From: Bdellovibrio sp. ZAP7
GTDB lineage: Bacteria; Bdellovibrionota; Bdellovibrionia; Bdellovibrionales; Bdellovibrionaceae
Assembly (NCBI RefSeq): GCF_006874645.1
Contig: NZ_CP030082.1
Span: 186,001 to 250,000 of the forward strand
DNA length: 64,000 bases
Reading direction: 5' to 3'
A program made the position numbers and the translations under genes. Shown here in pieces: positions 39,245-47,540 of the stretch (the first letter of the stretch is position 1; every line of letters starts with the position of its first letter). A model generated the notes under the pieces. That model was not told the DNA's origin. It ran no database searches and saw only the letters and a program-made list of their open reading frames with translations.

Positions 39245-39688
39245 TTATAGATGCGCAGTGAAAGTAGGCATGTGGAACCAATCATCGTCTTTGCCGTTCA
39301 TGTATCTTAAGGGCGCAGCCATGGCTTCTTTGAAGTCGACATCGTCTAACGCAGGAATGGAAATGGAGACATAATCTCCGCCGATTTCTGGAATGTTTCC
39401 TATTGAAAACAAGCGCACTCCGCAAGATTTGCAGAACATGTGATGATTAGAATATGGTGCCATCTGGTCACCAATTTTAAAATTTTGAATTCCAGACTTG
39501 GAGTAATCAGATAGGCTTTCTTCCCCGGTTAGCAACTTGAATTGGTCGGGAGTGGTCTGTGCGCTCCAGTTGCGAACCTTCGTACAAAAGGTGCAGTTGC
39601 ATCGTCCCGTGCCTTTTGAGAAATCCAGGTTCGCCGTGAAACGAACTTTCTGACAATGACAACTTCCGTGATAAGCCTTGGCTGACAT
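39245..39688 (-). CDS. GFA-family (CENP-V/GFA domain) protein
   Basis: 147 residues with the zinc-binding pattern of the glutathione-dependent formaldehyde-activating family: GSCHCQKVRF (about 8-17), CNCTFC (about 30-35) and FCKSCGVRLF (about 97-106). Family members bind two zinc ions; most lack a proven reaction despite the name. It is divergent from the riboswitch-controlled thioesterase, whose leader starts about 50 nt from its start codon. Confidence 0.87.
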   Translation of the reverse strand: MSAKAYHGSCHCQKVRFTANLDFSKGTGRCNCTFCTKVRNWSAQTTPDQFKLLTGEESLSDYSKSGIQNFKIGDQMAPYSNHHMFCKSCGVRLFSIGNIPEIGGDYVSISIPALDDVDFKEAMAAPLRYMNGKDDDWFHMPTFTAHL

Positions 39689-39734
39689 AAATCCTCCTCT
39701 TGGTGGAGGATATTCTTGCGTACAAAATTGAGTT

Positions 39735-39897
39735 TGTATATCGTTCTAGGCTCCTAACACAGGTGAAGTTCAGTGAAGCTGCTGTATCGCAGCCATTCTG
39801 GCGCTGTCCCGCAACGGTGACCTTTTTAAAGGAAGTCCGATCCCTGATAGGAATAACTCTACTCCGACGAAGTCGGGGTAATACAGTCCCGCGGAGG
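39735..39897 (+). promoter_or_regulatory. Cobalamin riboswitch with translational expression platform
   Basis: The leader holds cobalamin aptamer landmarks: CAGGTGAAGTTCAG (about 39770), GCTGTCCCGCAACGGTGA (about 39803-39820) and the B12-box-like AAGTCCGATCCCTG (about 39833-39846). Downstream, CTCCGAC (39862-39868) pairs with GTCGGGG (39872-39878). The same CTCCG (39862-39866) can instead pair with CGGAG (39892-39896), which overlaps the ribosome site GGAGG (39893-39897) of the thioesterase gene. This gives a plausible on/off switch for translation. The aptamer call is from consensus recall. Confidence 0.82.
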
Positions 39898-39902
39898 AAC
39901 CC

Positions 39903-40298
39903 ATGGATCTTGAACTTCGAAAGAGTTCAGCGCGCACGCGCGTTTTTAAAACTGTCTTTCCTGGAGAGACAAATCATTACAACACACTATACGGTGGCTT
40001 AGCTTTGAATTGGATGGATGAAGTTGCATTCATTGCGGCAACCCGTTTTTCCAGACAACGGTATGTCACTGTGAGCAGTGACCGAGTGAACTTTAATGTT
40101 CCGATTCCGGCAGGAACAATTGTTGAGCTTGACGCATATGTCAGTAGAATAGGTAAGAGCAGTCTGGAAGTAACGGTCGACACTTATTGTGAGGATATGT
40201 ACAGCGATAAGCGTACCAAATCGATGACCGGCGTGTTTACTTTGGTGGCCATCGACGAGAATCGCAATTCGACACCGATTAGATTTCCGGAGATTTAG
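39903..40298 (+). CDS. Acyl-CoA thioesterase (hotdog fold, YciA/ACOT type)
   Basis: 131 residues. The hotdog signature is clear: ETNHYNTLYGGLALNWMDEVAFIAA, with the Asp and the Gly-Gly helix start. DRVNFNVPIPAGTIVELDAYV and GKSSLEVTVD follow as in YciA-type thioesterases. These enzymes hydrolyse acyl-CoA to free acid and CoA in the cytoplasm. GGAGG lies 5 nt before ATG and is the element contested by the cobalamin leader. It is followed 17 nt later by the broken ATPase gene. Confidence 0.88.
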   Translation: MDLELRKSSARTRVFKTVFPGETNHYNTLYGGLALNWMDEVAFIAATRFSRQRYVTVSSDRVNFNVPIPAGTIVELDAYVSRIGKSSLEVTVDTYCEDMYSDKRTKSMTGVFTLVAIDENRNSTPIRFPEI

Positions 40299-40315
40299 TA
40301 ATAAATGGGGGCACT

Positions 40316-40894
40316 ATGAAGAAAATGACTAAAATTGTACTGACTGGTGCTCCATCTTCTGGAAAAAGTTCTGCGCTGGATGCCATAGCCGGTCTCAAAC
40401 TTGAGAACATAGTTTTGGTTCCGGAAAGCGCAGTCGTTTTGTTAAAGGGTGGATTTCCGGCGCCTTCCCATGATGATCTGTAGCAGATCCGCAATTTTCA
40501 AAACTCTATTCTGACAGTGCAAGAGAATCTGGAAGACATTTGCGCCCGAAAAAATCCGCAGGCGACTCATATGATATTGGACCGTTCGAAGTTGGATGGG
40601 GCAGTTTTTTGGCCTCCCGGTATTGACGATTATCTTCAAAACTTTCCGGTTCGTATCGATGAAGAGTTAGCAAAATATGATCATGTACTTTTTCTGGAGT
40701 TACCTACGAAAGAACATTTTGGCGGCGTTCATCAGGCTCGATTTCACAACTTTGAACAAAGCCTTGAGAGTGAGCGCCGACTTGAGCGCGTTTGGGGGCA
40801 ACACCCTCGCTTTGTGAAGGTGCCGGCCCAGATCGACTTTGATAAAAAAATCGAATTAATTTTAAATTTTGTTAAAAAATTGATCGCAGATTAA
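40316..40894 (+). pseudogene. AAA-type ATPase/kinase gene interrupted by an in-frame TAG
   Basis: From ATG 40316 the frame gives MTKIVLTGAPSSGKSSALD, with a Walker A P-loop (about residues 11-18), and reaches TAG at 40481-40483 (codon 56). The same frame continues open and protein-like for 137 more codons (LDRSKLDGAVFWPPGID, HVLFLELPTKEHFGG, LERVWGQHPRFVKVPA) to the stop at 40894. Whole, it would be a 192-residue AAA_28-like ATPase. One substitution (for example CAG to TAG) explains the break. A second initiation at GTG 40517 would lose the P-loop. Its stop overlaps the cheW stop by 4 nt. Confidence 0.85.
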
Positions 40895-41343
40895 GCAGCT
40901 ATGTTGTCGATATATCCAGCTTGATTTATATCTTGCTGAAGACATTTGTCGATATCTAGCAGAAGAATCATTCCGTCCTCAGTATTACCTACACCGATGA
41001 CGTACTTAGGACCTTCCTGTGCTATAGGTTCACGATCGATATTTTTTTCGTCTAGAACTATGACGGAGCTTACCGAATCGACAATAATTCCAATGTGCTT
41101 ATTGCTCGTTTCCACCACGACCGTGCAAGTTTCCTTGGTGATGTCGACTGCTGGAGAGCGTAAGCGCATGCGAAGGTCAACCACGGGGATAACGCGTCCT
41201 CGTAAATTCATCACGCCGACGACATGCGCTGGTGAGTCAGGCACCGAAGTGATTTCGCTGATTCTGTTTATTTCACGAATTGTGGAAATAGGCAGACCAT
41301 AGGTCTGCTTATTTACTGAAAGTGTCAAATATTGTTCACTCAT
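40891..41343 (-). CDS. cheW: Chemotaxis coupling protein CheW
   Basis: 150 residues spanning a single CheW domain. It has YLTLSVNKQTYGLPISTIREIN, the VMNLRGRVIPVVDLRMRL block, and the closing GMILLLDIDKCL. CheW links the receptor array to the CheA kinase. It starts 10 nt downstream of the receptor gene, so the two form an operon, but no cheA is nearby; the pair presumably plugs into a core set elsewhere. Confidence 0.92.
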   Translation of the reverse strand: MSEQYLTLSVNKQTYGLPISTIREINRISEITSVPDSPAHVVGVMNLRGRVIPVVDLRMRLRSPAVDITKETCTVVVETSNKHIGIIVDSVSSVIVLDEKNIDREPIAQEGPKYVIGVGNTEDGMILLLDIDKCLQQDINQAGYIDNIAA

Positions 41344-41353
41344 AGATTAATCC

Positions 41354-42937
41354 TTAAAATCCACTTGTGGTGCGAATGCCGCGATTAGAGTTTTCGTCAG
41401 TCCATTGTTCTTCTTTTGAATTCATTGGAATAACATTGTTTGGTGCTGGTTTTACTCGTCTCACGTTTGACAAAGGCTTTGTTGAGCCTGTTGGTTTGTC
41501 CTCGGGCTTTGGCTCTCCGCCGTAAACCGTGACATTCAATAGATCCATGGCGCGGATAAGTTGAACTCCTTGAGCCGATAGCTCTTCTGCGGCGGCGGCG
41601 GCTTCTTCAGAGCTTGCAGCATTAACTTGAGTAACTTGGTCCAATTGATTCATTGCCGTGCTAATTTGCACAATACCATTTGTTTGTTCGTTACTTGCGG
41701 CAGCGATTTCTGCATTGATGTCTGAAACTTTTTTAACAGAGGTTACGATTTCTTCTAAAACCTTTCCGCTTTGGCCGGCTTGAGAGCTGCCTTTTTCGAT
41801 TTTCTCGACACTTGATTTGATCAGATCAGTGATGTCTTTTGCGGCAGATGAGCTTCTTTGTGCCAGTGTGCGTACTGCTTCCGCAACAACTGCAAAGCCT
41901 TTGCCCTGTTCACCTGCGCGTGCAGCTTCGACAGCCGCGTTCAATGCAAGCAGATTTGTTTGGAAAGCAATATCATCAATAACTGTGATGATCTCCTCGA
42001 TTTTTTTGGAATCTTGTGAAATTTGGGACATTGAAGTAATCAATTGCTTAATTTCTTCTTCTCCCTTGCCCGCGATGCTGCGTGTGGATTCGGAAAGGCG
42101 AGCTGCCTCTTTAGCGTGTTCGGAATTCACTTTCACCATGGATGTTAATTCTTCTAAGGTCGCCACGGTTTCTTCTAAAGAGGACGCTTGCTCTGTAGAT
42201 GCTTCCGATAGTTGTACAGCTGAAGTAGCAATCTGGGTTGATGCCGCTGCCACTTGTTCTGAGCCCCCTGTCAAATCAGAAATAACGCCACGGATAACTT
42301 TGCTCATTTGTCTCATGACCACGAAAGCTATTAGAACACACATAAAGATACAGCCAACGCTGATAGACAGCATAAATGCTTTTGCAGTTTCGTATGATGT
42401 CGCGGCTTCTTGAACTGAAGCTGTCAATCTTGCTGCAGTCAATTCGTTCATGTCTTTGATGTTTCCACGCATTTGGTTTAGCACTTGAGCTTCAACGTTT
42501 TCTCTGATTTGAGCTACTTCTGCGTCTTTATTTTGCTTGGACAGTTTCACCAGGTCACCCATGATCGCGAACCATTGGTTTGCTGAGTTTTTATACTGAG
42601 AAGCTAAGTCTTTACCTTCTGGAGAAGCCATGGCGTGATACTTATCAACTGAGTCTAAAAGCGAAGATTTAAAACCTTCGATTTTTTCTTCAATTTTTTC
42701 CATTTTAGCCACTTCACGTTCGATGATCAGATCTTTGAAAGTCGAGTTCGTTTGGCGTTGAAAGTCCAAAATGGTGCTGGTAAGTTGATCGCGCTTTACG
42801 TCTGTTGCTGCGAAATTTTTAAATGTCTCGTTGATATTTGCCATTCGACTTATGCCGAAATACGTGATGAACGATGCACCCACGCTTAGAAGTGCGATCA
42901 TAAAACCTACTTTAAAATTAAGACTTTTCTTACTCAC
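41354..42937 (-). CDS. Methyl-accepting chemotaxis protein
   Basis: 527 residues. Membrane segments at about 8-28 and 187-208 bound a four-helix-bundle periplasmic sensor. A cytoplasmic coiled coil follows, with the conserved hairpin tip [33 protein letters not shown] and methylation-type Glu/Gln heptads. The C-terminus has a Pro/Lys-rich tail (about 475-527) but no NWETF-type CheR tether. The ligand is unknown. It is co-directional with cheW. Confidence 0.93.
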   Translation of the reverse strand: MSKKSLNFKVGFMIALLSVGASFITYFGISRMANINETFKNFAATDVKRDQLTSTILDFQRQTNSTFKDLIIEREVAKMEKIEEKIEGFKSSLLDSVDKYHAMASPEGKDLASQYKNSANQWFAIMGDLVKLSKQNKDAEVAQIRENVEAQVLNQMRGNIKDMNELTAARLTASVQEAATSYETAKAFMLSISVGCIFMCVLIAFVVMRQMSKVIRGVISDLTGGSEQVAAASTQIATSAVQLSEASTEQASSLEETVATLEELTSMVKVNSEHAKEAARLSESTRSIAGKGEEEIKQLITSMSQISQDSKKIEEIITVIDDIAFQTNLLALNAAVEAARAGEQGKGFAVVAEAVRTLAQRSSSAAKDITDLIKSSVEKIEKGSSQAGQSGKVLEEIVTSVKKVSDINAEIAAASNEQTNGIVQISTAMNQLDQVTQVNAASSEEAAAAAEELSAQGVQLIRAMDLLNVTVYGGEPKPEDKPTGSTKPLSNVRRVKPAPNNVIPMNSKEEQWTDENSNRGIRTTSGF

Positions 42938-43195
42938 TTATTTATTCCCCTCGGTTCTTTGACCGCTTTTAACAATGGTTAGTTTGTTTATTTGTTGTGA
43001 CCGGGAGTTGATATCGGTGGTTCAAGTTCGAACTTAAGATAAATATTTAAATTTGAGGTCTATGTTTCAAAATAGTTTCAAACTTAAAAACTGATTTGCA
43101 ATACCGATTAAATTTGGACGACGGGCTATTTCGGCGCTTATTTGAATTAAACTAGGTACTTGCAGCAAAGCTGACTGCACAGTTAGTATGTCGGG

Positions 43196-44974
43196 ATGAT
43201 TCAATTTTCCCGCATGAAGTTTTCTAAGAAAATATTTCTGACTATCTTTGGTACTGGAGTCGTAACGACACTGGCGATTTGTCTAACCTTGAACTTCACG
43301 TTGTCTAAGAGATTGTATGCAGAGTTCGAGGACTCTTATGTTGATCACATGAACTTGCTTTCTAAGACATTGGGCATGCTAGAAAAGGATAAAGATCAGC
43401 CGGAAATGAATGAGCTTTTTAATGAAATGATTAATCACGATGTGGATAATCTTTCTGTGAAGCTTGTGAATGCTGGCGGAGAGGTCTTAGGTCATTTTCA
43501 TCGCCATGGGTTTATTGATAACTCAGATTTAAAGTCGGTATTAGCGAATCCCGAACCCGTTCAGTGGCATGAGGGTCGCATGTTGGTGGTCACTTCTTTG
43601 AAATACAAAGAAGACAGTAACTATTATTTAATTGCGACTATTTCTACGTCGACGATTGAGAAAGAGATCAATGACATTCATATCATTTTGATCGTGACCG
43701 GTGGTGTTCTAATTTTACTGGCTTTGTGGTTGTCACAAATTCTAACGAACACCTTGCTTCGTAAGGTGGATTCGATCTATGGGACATTGCAGGAAATTTC
43801 GCAAACTCAGGACTACTCGAAGCGCGTAACCGTTATCGCGAAATCCGATGACGAGCTGGATGGTTTAGGTCGAAATTTGAATCATATGCTGGAGATGTTG
43901 CAGTCCAATCAGGGGCGCTTGCTTGAGGCGGAACGTGATAAGACTCGTGGTCAAGTAGCAGCCCAGGTGGCTCATGATATTCGCAGTCCTTTGATGAGTA
44001 TGAATATGGCGCTAGCTCAGATCGAAACTGTTCAACTTGAGCCACTGGCGATTCTAAAAAGTGCTATCGCCCGCGTCGCTGGTATAGTTCAGAAGTTGTC
44101 GGCAAGTTCCGAGTCTGAAGAGTCGACGGGTGTGGAAAATCCTCGTTTAACATTGGTCGAACCACTGATAGCAAGTGTTATTAGTGAACAAAATGTCAGA
44201 CGATCTTCTTCTGAAGTTTTAAGAATCAAAGGTCTTTCTCCACAAGCTAAGAATTGGTCTGTGGTGCAAGTGAACGAGTTTCAAACAGTTATTTCAAATC
44301 TTATCAATAATGCTTTTGAGGCTGGTGCGTCCCAAGTTGAAGTTCAGTTTGCGACGGAAGATAGGCGTTGGTCCTTATCTATTCATGACAATGGCAAAGG
44401 TATGACTGCCGATGTCTTAGCCCGCGTATTTGAGCGTGGCTATACTCACGGAAAATCCGGTGGCTCTGGATTGGGCTTATTTCATGCGAAAGAAGTCATT
44501 GAATGGAATGGTGGAAGTCTGGAAGTGAACTCGGTGGTGGGACAGGGGACAACGGTAAGGGTTTATTTGCCTAGGGAGAAATCCCCGCCATGGCTTCCCC
44601 AAAATATTGAAGTCGATGCAGATCAGCCCGTTGCCTTTATTGATGATGATAGTAATGTTTTAAAGGCCTGGAAGAATAAAGTGTTAGAGGCCGGCCTTCG
44701 CAGAGCTTCATTCTTTTCTTCTATTTCCGAACTACAGCGATCTTCAGAATTTCAACAAATCATTGAGACTGGCTTAGTTGTGATTGATCATAATTTAGGT
44801 GATGCCAAAAAAGGTCTGGAGTTCCTGGGTGAGATTGCTATTGGCAAAAGATCTTACCTTTGCACCTCAGATTTTGATGAAAAAAGAATCCAGGACAAAG
44901 TTCGTTCTTTAGGGATCAACATGATTCCGAAACCATGGATCACGCTCTTCGAAATTAGATTAAGGAATTCCTAA
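43196..44974 (+). CDS. Hybrid sensor histidine kinase with C-terminal receiver
   Basis: 592 residues. A periplasmic sensor lies between membrane segments (about 12-32 and 161-183). HAMP and HisKA follow with H260 (VAHDIRSPLM), then HATPase with N box (TVISNLINNAFEAG), G1 (DNGKGM) and G2 (SGGSGLGLFHA). The C-terminal receiver (about 475-585) has acidic IDDDSN, phosphoacceptor D531 (VVIDHNLGD) and IPKPW. Its stop overlaps the start of an NtrC-type regulator, making a phosphorelay pair. The 258-nt gap upstream, shared with the divergent MCP gene, contains nothing else I can identify. Confidence 0.9.
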   Translation: MIQFSRMKFSKKIFLTIFGTGVVTTLAICLTLNFTLSKRLYAEFEDSYVDHMNLLSKTLGMLEKDKDQPEMNELFNEMINHDVDNLSVKLVNAGGEVLGHFHRHGFIDNSDLKSVLANPEPVQWHEGRMLVVTSLKYKEDSNYYLIATISTSTIEKEINDIHIILIVTGGVLILLALWLSQILTNTLLRKVDSIYGTLQEISQTQDYSKRVTVIAKSDDELDGLGRNLNHMLEMLQSNQGRLLEAERDKTRGQVAAQVAHDIRSPLMSMNMALAQIETVQLEPLAILKSAIARVAGIVQKLSASSESEESTGVENPRLTLVEPLIASVISEQNVRRSSSEVLRIKGLSPQAKNWSVVQVNEFQTVISNLINNAFEAGASQVEVQFATEDRRWSLSIHDNGKGMTADVLARVFERGYTHGKSGGSGLGLFHAKEVIEWNGGSLEVNSVVGQGTTVRVYLPREKSPPWLPQNIEVDADQPVAFIDDDSNVLKAWKNKVLEAGLRRASFFSSISELQRSSEFQQIIETGLVVIDHNLGDAKKGLEFLGEIAIGKRSYLCTSDFDEKRIQDKVRSLGINMIPKPWITLFEIRLRNS

Positions 44975-46359
44975 TGCGCATTCTGATCGTTGATGATGAA
45001 ACACTCGTTCGTAAAACTATGCAGGCCCAAATTCCCTCCACGCACACGGTGGCCTTGGCTGACTCGATGGAAGAAGCCTTGGATATTCTGGATAAGCAAA
45101 TTGTTGATCTAGTTTTCACGGACTTGTCCTTGGATGAATCATCAGATCGCTTGGGTATTCAACTTATTCAAGAGATCGCTAAGAACTATCCTTCAACAGT
45201 CGTGGTGGCGATGACGGGACATGATGAAGCACAATTAGTTGAAGCCTGCATGAAGGCCGGAGCTGTTGATTATCTAGTCAAACCGTTCGACGCAAAGATG
45301 CTAGCGCAAGTGATTCGTAAGGCCCCGGTTTTACACCGCCTGCTTCGTAAAAATCAGACGTTGAAGCATCAAGCTGGTGCGAAGTTAGTAAAGCCCATCA
45401 ATCTTTACACAAAATCTCCCGCATTTAAGACCGTTATCGACACGGCAAAAAAAATCCGTGGTTCAGGGCACTCGGTTTTGATTCGCGGGGAGAGTGGGTC
45501 TGGAAAAGAAGTTATGGCTCAATATCTGTGGAGCCTGGAGCACGATGACTCCCGTCCATTTATCGCCGTCAACTGCGGAGCAATCCCGTCTCATTTAGCA
45601 GAATCTGAACTTTTCGGTCACAAAAAAGGTGCTTTCACGGGCGCCACGGAATCTCGCGCCGGAAAATTCGAAAGCGCCGACGGCGGCGACTTGTTCTTGG
45701 ATGAGTTGGCAACATTAAGCATGGACTTACAGGTAAAACTTTTGCGCGCGCTTAGCAGTGGCGACATCTATCCTGTGGGCCAGGACATTGGCAAAAAAGT
45801 AAACTGCCGTACCATCGCTGCCACAAATGAAAATCTGGAAGAACTTATCGCCGAAAAAAAATTCCGCGAAGACCTTTTCTTCAGAATCAAAAAATTTACC
45901 ATCACATTACCACCTCTAAGAGAACGCAAAGAAGACATTCTGGATTTAGCTCAGCAATTCCTAAGCGAAAGCCACTATCAAGAAAAAACCTTCTCCCCGG
46001 AGGCCGAACAGCTTTTGTTAAACTACTCATGGCCAGGTAATATCCGCGAATTAAAGTCCGCAATCGAAGTAGCCTGCGTGTTATCAGACGACACGCAAAT
46101 CACTCCAGCGGATATCACGCCACATTTAGTACAAAGTGCACCAGTCTATGAAGAAGTAATTAAAAATACTTCCGCCGAAGAAATAGACGAAAAGGCTTTA
46201 GAAGGCCGCTACAGCCACGTAGTCAACGAATTCGAAATGAAGCTTATCAACTTCGCCCTTAATAAAAAAGGTAGCGAAAGTGCAGCCGCCCGATACCTAG
46301 GTATTCCAAGAAGCACGCTAGGCGACCTCAGACGCAGACTGCAAAATTTGAAAAAATAA
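44974..46359 (+). CDS. Sigma-54-dependent response regulator (NtrC family)
   Basis: 461 residues. The receiver has D50 (LVFTDLSLDE). The AAA+ domain has Walker A GESGSGKE, the sigma-54 contact loop GAFTGATE and Walker B GGDLFLDEL. The C-terminal Fis-type HTH is AAARYLGIPRSTLGDLRRRL. It activates sigma-54 promoters by remodelling the polymerase. The start overlaps the hybrid kinase stop by one base (TAATG). It is the last gene before the integrated element. Confidence 0.93.
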   Translation: MRILIVDDETLVRKTMQAQIPSTHTVALADSMEEALDILDKQIVDLVFTDLSLDESSDRLGIQLIQEIAKNYPSTVVVAMTGHDEAQLVEACMKAGAVDYLVKPFDAKMLAQVIRKAPVLHRLLRKNQTLKHQAGAKLVKPINLYTKSPAFKTVIDTAKKIRGSGHSVLIRGESGSGKEVMAQYLWSLEHDDSRPFIAVNCGAIPSHLAESELFGHKKGAFTGATESRAGKFESADGGDLFLDELATLSMDLQVKLLRALSSGDIYPVGQDIGKKVNCRTIAATNENLEELIAEKKFREDLFFRIKKFTITLPPLRERKEDILDLAQQFLSESHYQEKTFSPEAEQLLLNYSWPGNIRELKSAIEVACVLSDDTQITPADITPHLVQSAPVYEEVIKNTSAEEIDEKALEGRYSHVVNEFEMKLINFALNKKGSESAAARYLGIPRSTLGDLRRRLQNLKK

Positions 46360-46585
46360 GCGGATTGTTGCCACATTGAATGGCACTGAATCAACAGGAA
46401 GCTACACAGTAGCAACTGTTCTGCGATCGGAACTAGCAACATGGCTCAAGTTTTTACTGGTGCAGAGCCAACAACGCTTATTTCACATATTACTAAATTC
46501 AAAAAGAAATCTCCCTGATCCCGTCCCCCAAAAAGCGAGCATCAAGCCAAAGGCGAGATGCAAGCCAACACCCGAACGAAGCAAA

Positions 46586-46599
46586 GGTAGGGGGCGAGG
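46586..46599. repeat. Distal attachment-site copy (tRNA 3'-end direct repeat)
   Basis: GGTAGGGGGCGAGG is identical to 56368-56381, the 3' end of the tRNA gene (part of the T stem, the acceptor strand, A73 and CC). It lies in the same orientation, 9,782 bp apart, with the integrase between them. This is the expected footprint of integration into a tRNA 3' end. Confidence 0.7.
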
Positions 46600-46612
46600 T
46601 TATGCCCGCGGT

Positions 46613-46635
46613 AAAACGAGCCAGTGGCTCGTTTT
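46613..46635 (+). terminator. Strong hairpin, AAAACGAGCC stem
   Basis: AAAACGAGCC (46613-46622) pairs perfectly with GGCTCGTTTT (46626-46635) around AGT. It is 14 nt inside the left att copy. Its A and T ends would let it terminate transcription in both directions. Confidence 0.6.
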
Positions 46636-46688
46636 ATTGCGGAGCAAGTGCGCGCCTGCGACTGCGAAGGCAGTCCCAGCAAGCACAC

Positions 46689-46719
46689 TTTTTCAGCTGC
46701 CTCAATGGCAGCTGAAAAA
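46689..46719. terminator. Strong hairpin, TTTTTCAGCTGCC stem
   Basis: A perfect 13-bp stem, TTTTTCAGCTGCC with GGCAGCTGAAAAA, around a TCAAT loop. The T-run lies at the left, so it would act as a terminator for minus-strand transcription leaving the element. Confidence 0.55.
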
Positions 46720-46879
46720 CGTCCCGACAATGCCAGCAACAGCCGCTCACCAGAACAAAGAACGTCGGCATTCACAGTCATTACTTACCGCTTTTGCGAA
46801 ACAAGGAAGAAGTAGAAGCAAGAAACAAAGAGCGAAAATGGAAAATCGAAAATGGAGGACCACTTTCGCTTCGCAAAAG

Positions 46880-46894
46880 TGGTAGGGAGTGCGG
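46880..46894. repeat. Second, imperfect copy of the tRNA 3' end
   Basis: TGGTAGGGAGTGCGG matches the tRNA end TGGTAGGGGGCGAGG (56367-56381) at 12 of 15 positions, including the TGG that encodes CCA. It is 42 nt from the left arm-like motifs. It could be the true displaced end that has drifted, or an older insertion scar. Confidence 0.4.
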
Positions 46895-46936
46895 AGAAAG
46901 GAATTGTTCAATGAATTCAAGGTCCTTTTCCGCAAC

Positions 46937-46955
46937 TGACTACAAGTAACTACAA
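46937..46955 (+). promoter_or_regulatory. Left arm-type motif pair
   Basis: TGACTACAA (46937-46945) and TAACTACAA (46947-46955) are tandem copies spaced 10 bp, one helical turn. The same motif recurs near the right end (56186-56225). They are candidate arm sites for the integrase or excisionase, inferred from position and recurrence. Confidence 0.5.
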
Positions 46956-46956
46956 A

Positions 46957-47493
46957 TTAGGTTTGGTACTCTTTCGGCAGCTCTTTCCATACACGGGTAA
47001 TCGAAGTTGCATTATTCTGTTGAACAGCTTCCAGCATATCGTATGCCTCTTTGACATCCATGAGAGCATTGCCTGAGCCCGCCATTTGTGCAATTGCCGC
47101 AATTTTTTTTCTGACTACCGTAACAATATCCCTCGTCTGTCTAAACTTAAGGTCGTCTGAAGTATCCCACTTATCAGTGATGACGTCCTTTATGTTAGAT
47201 TCGATGACCAGTCCTACATGATTCCATAGCTCTAGGAGTAGGGTGCCTATAGGAAGTATGATAACTGAAACCAGCAGTGCAAACAGGAGTGGCTCAACAA
47301 CGAATGTCCAGTCCTTGCTCGATCCTGTTCCTGTTGTCACGGCGATGATATTTGCAATTCTATTGTCCGTCTCTACGCTTCCGGTTGTAGCGTACAAGAC
47401 CACCCGCCAGTTCCACATGATAAATCCAACGGTGAATGATCCAATGAATGGATGGTTCATTCTTTCTTTTGCAAGCTCCAAGATTTTTTCCAC
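46957..47493 (-). CDS. Two-pass membrane protein of unknown function
   Basis: 178 residues with hydrophobic segments at about 17-36 (FIGSFTVGFIMWNWRVVLYA) and 66-88 (VEPLLFALLVSVIILPIGTLL). A cytoplasmic helical C-terminal half follows. The NHPFIGSFTVGFIMWNW opening recalls small membrane proteins of accessory regions whose role is unproven. It is the element gene closest to the left end and lies 48 nt beyond the integrase. Membrane effector roles in immunity or exclusion are possible but unsupported. Confidence 0.65.
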   Translation of the reverse strand: MEKILELAKERMNHPFIGSFTVGFIMWNWRVVLYATTGSVETDNRIANIIAVTTGTGSSKDWTFVVEPLLFALLVSVIILPIGTLLLELWNHVGLVIESNIKDVITDKWDTSDDLKFRQTRDIVTVVRKKIAAIAQMAGSGNALMDVKEAYDMLEAVQQNNATSITRVWKELPKEYQT

Positions 47494-47540
47494 GACACTC
47501 CTCCATGATATTTTGTTTATTATCAGCGAAGGAGATGACG

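Larger units (their letters stand above)
46360..46956. other. Non-coding, hairpin-rich gap at the left edge of the island
   Basis: About 600 nt with no convincing gene. The open frame at 46376-46885 is Lys/Arg-rich and low-complexity, lacks a ribosome site and does not look like protein. The stretch holds a 14-bp copy of the tRNA 3' end, three strong hairpins (46613-46635, 46689-46719, 46859-46883), a second imperfect tRNA-end copy and two tandem arm-like motifs. It probably contains the element terminus and debris of earlier insertions; a structured RNA is also possible. Confidence 0.6.

Noticed and set aside
40481-40483. TAG read as pyrrolysine or selenocysteine-like recoding
   Set aside because: Recoding machinery is not visible and the context is an ordinary glutamine-like position; a single substitution is simpler.
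46376-46885. Open frame of 169 codons at the left edge of the element
   Set aside because: It is Lys/Arg/Ser-rich, has no ribosome site, spans three hairpins and an att copy, and lacks protein-like periodicity. It is treated as non-coding.
46586-46894. tmRNA or 6S RNA in the hairpin-rich gap
   Set aside because: The stems are strong, but no resume frame, tRNA-like end or 6S bubble is recognisable.
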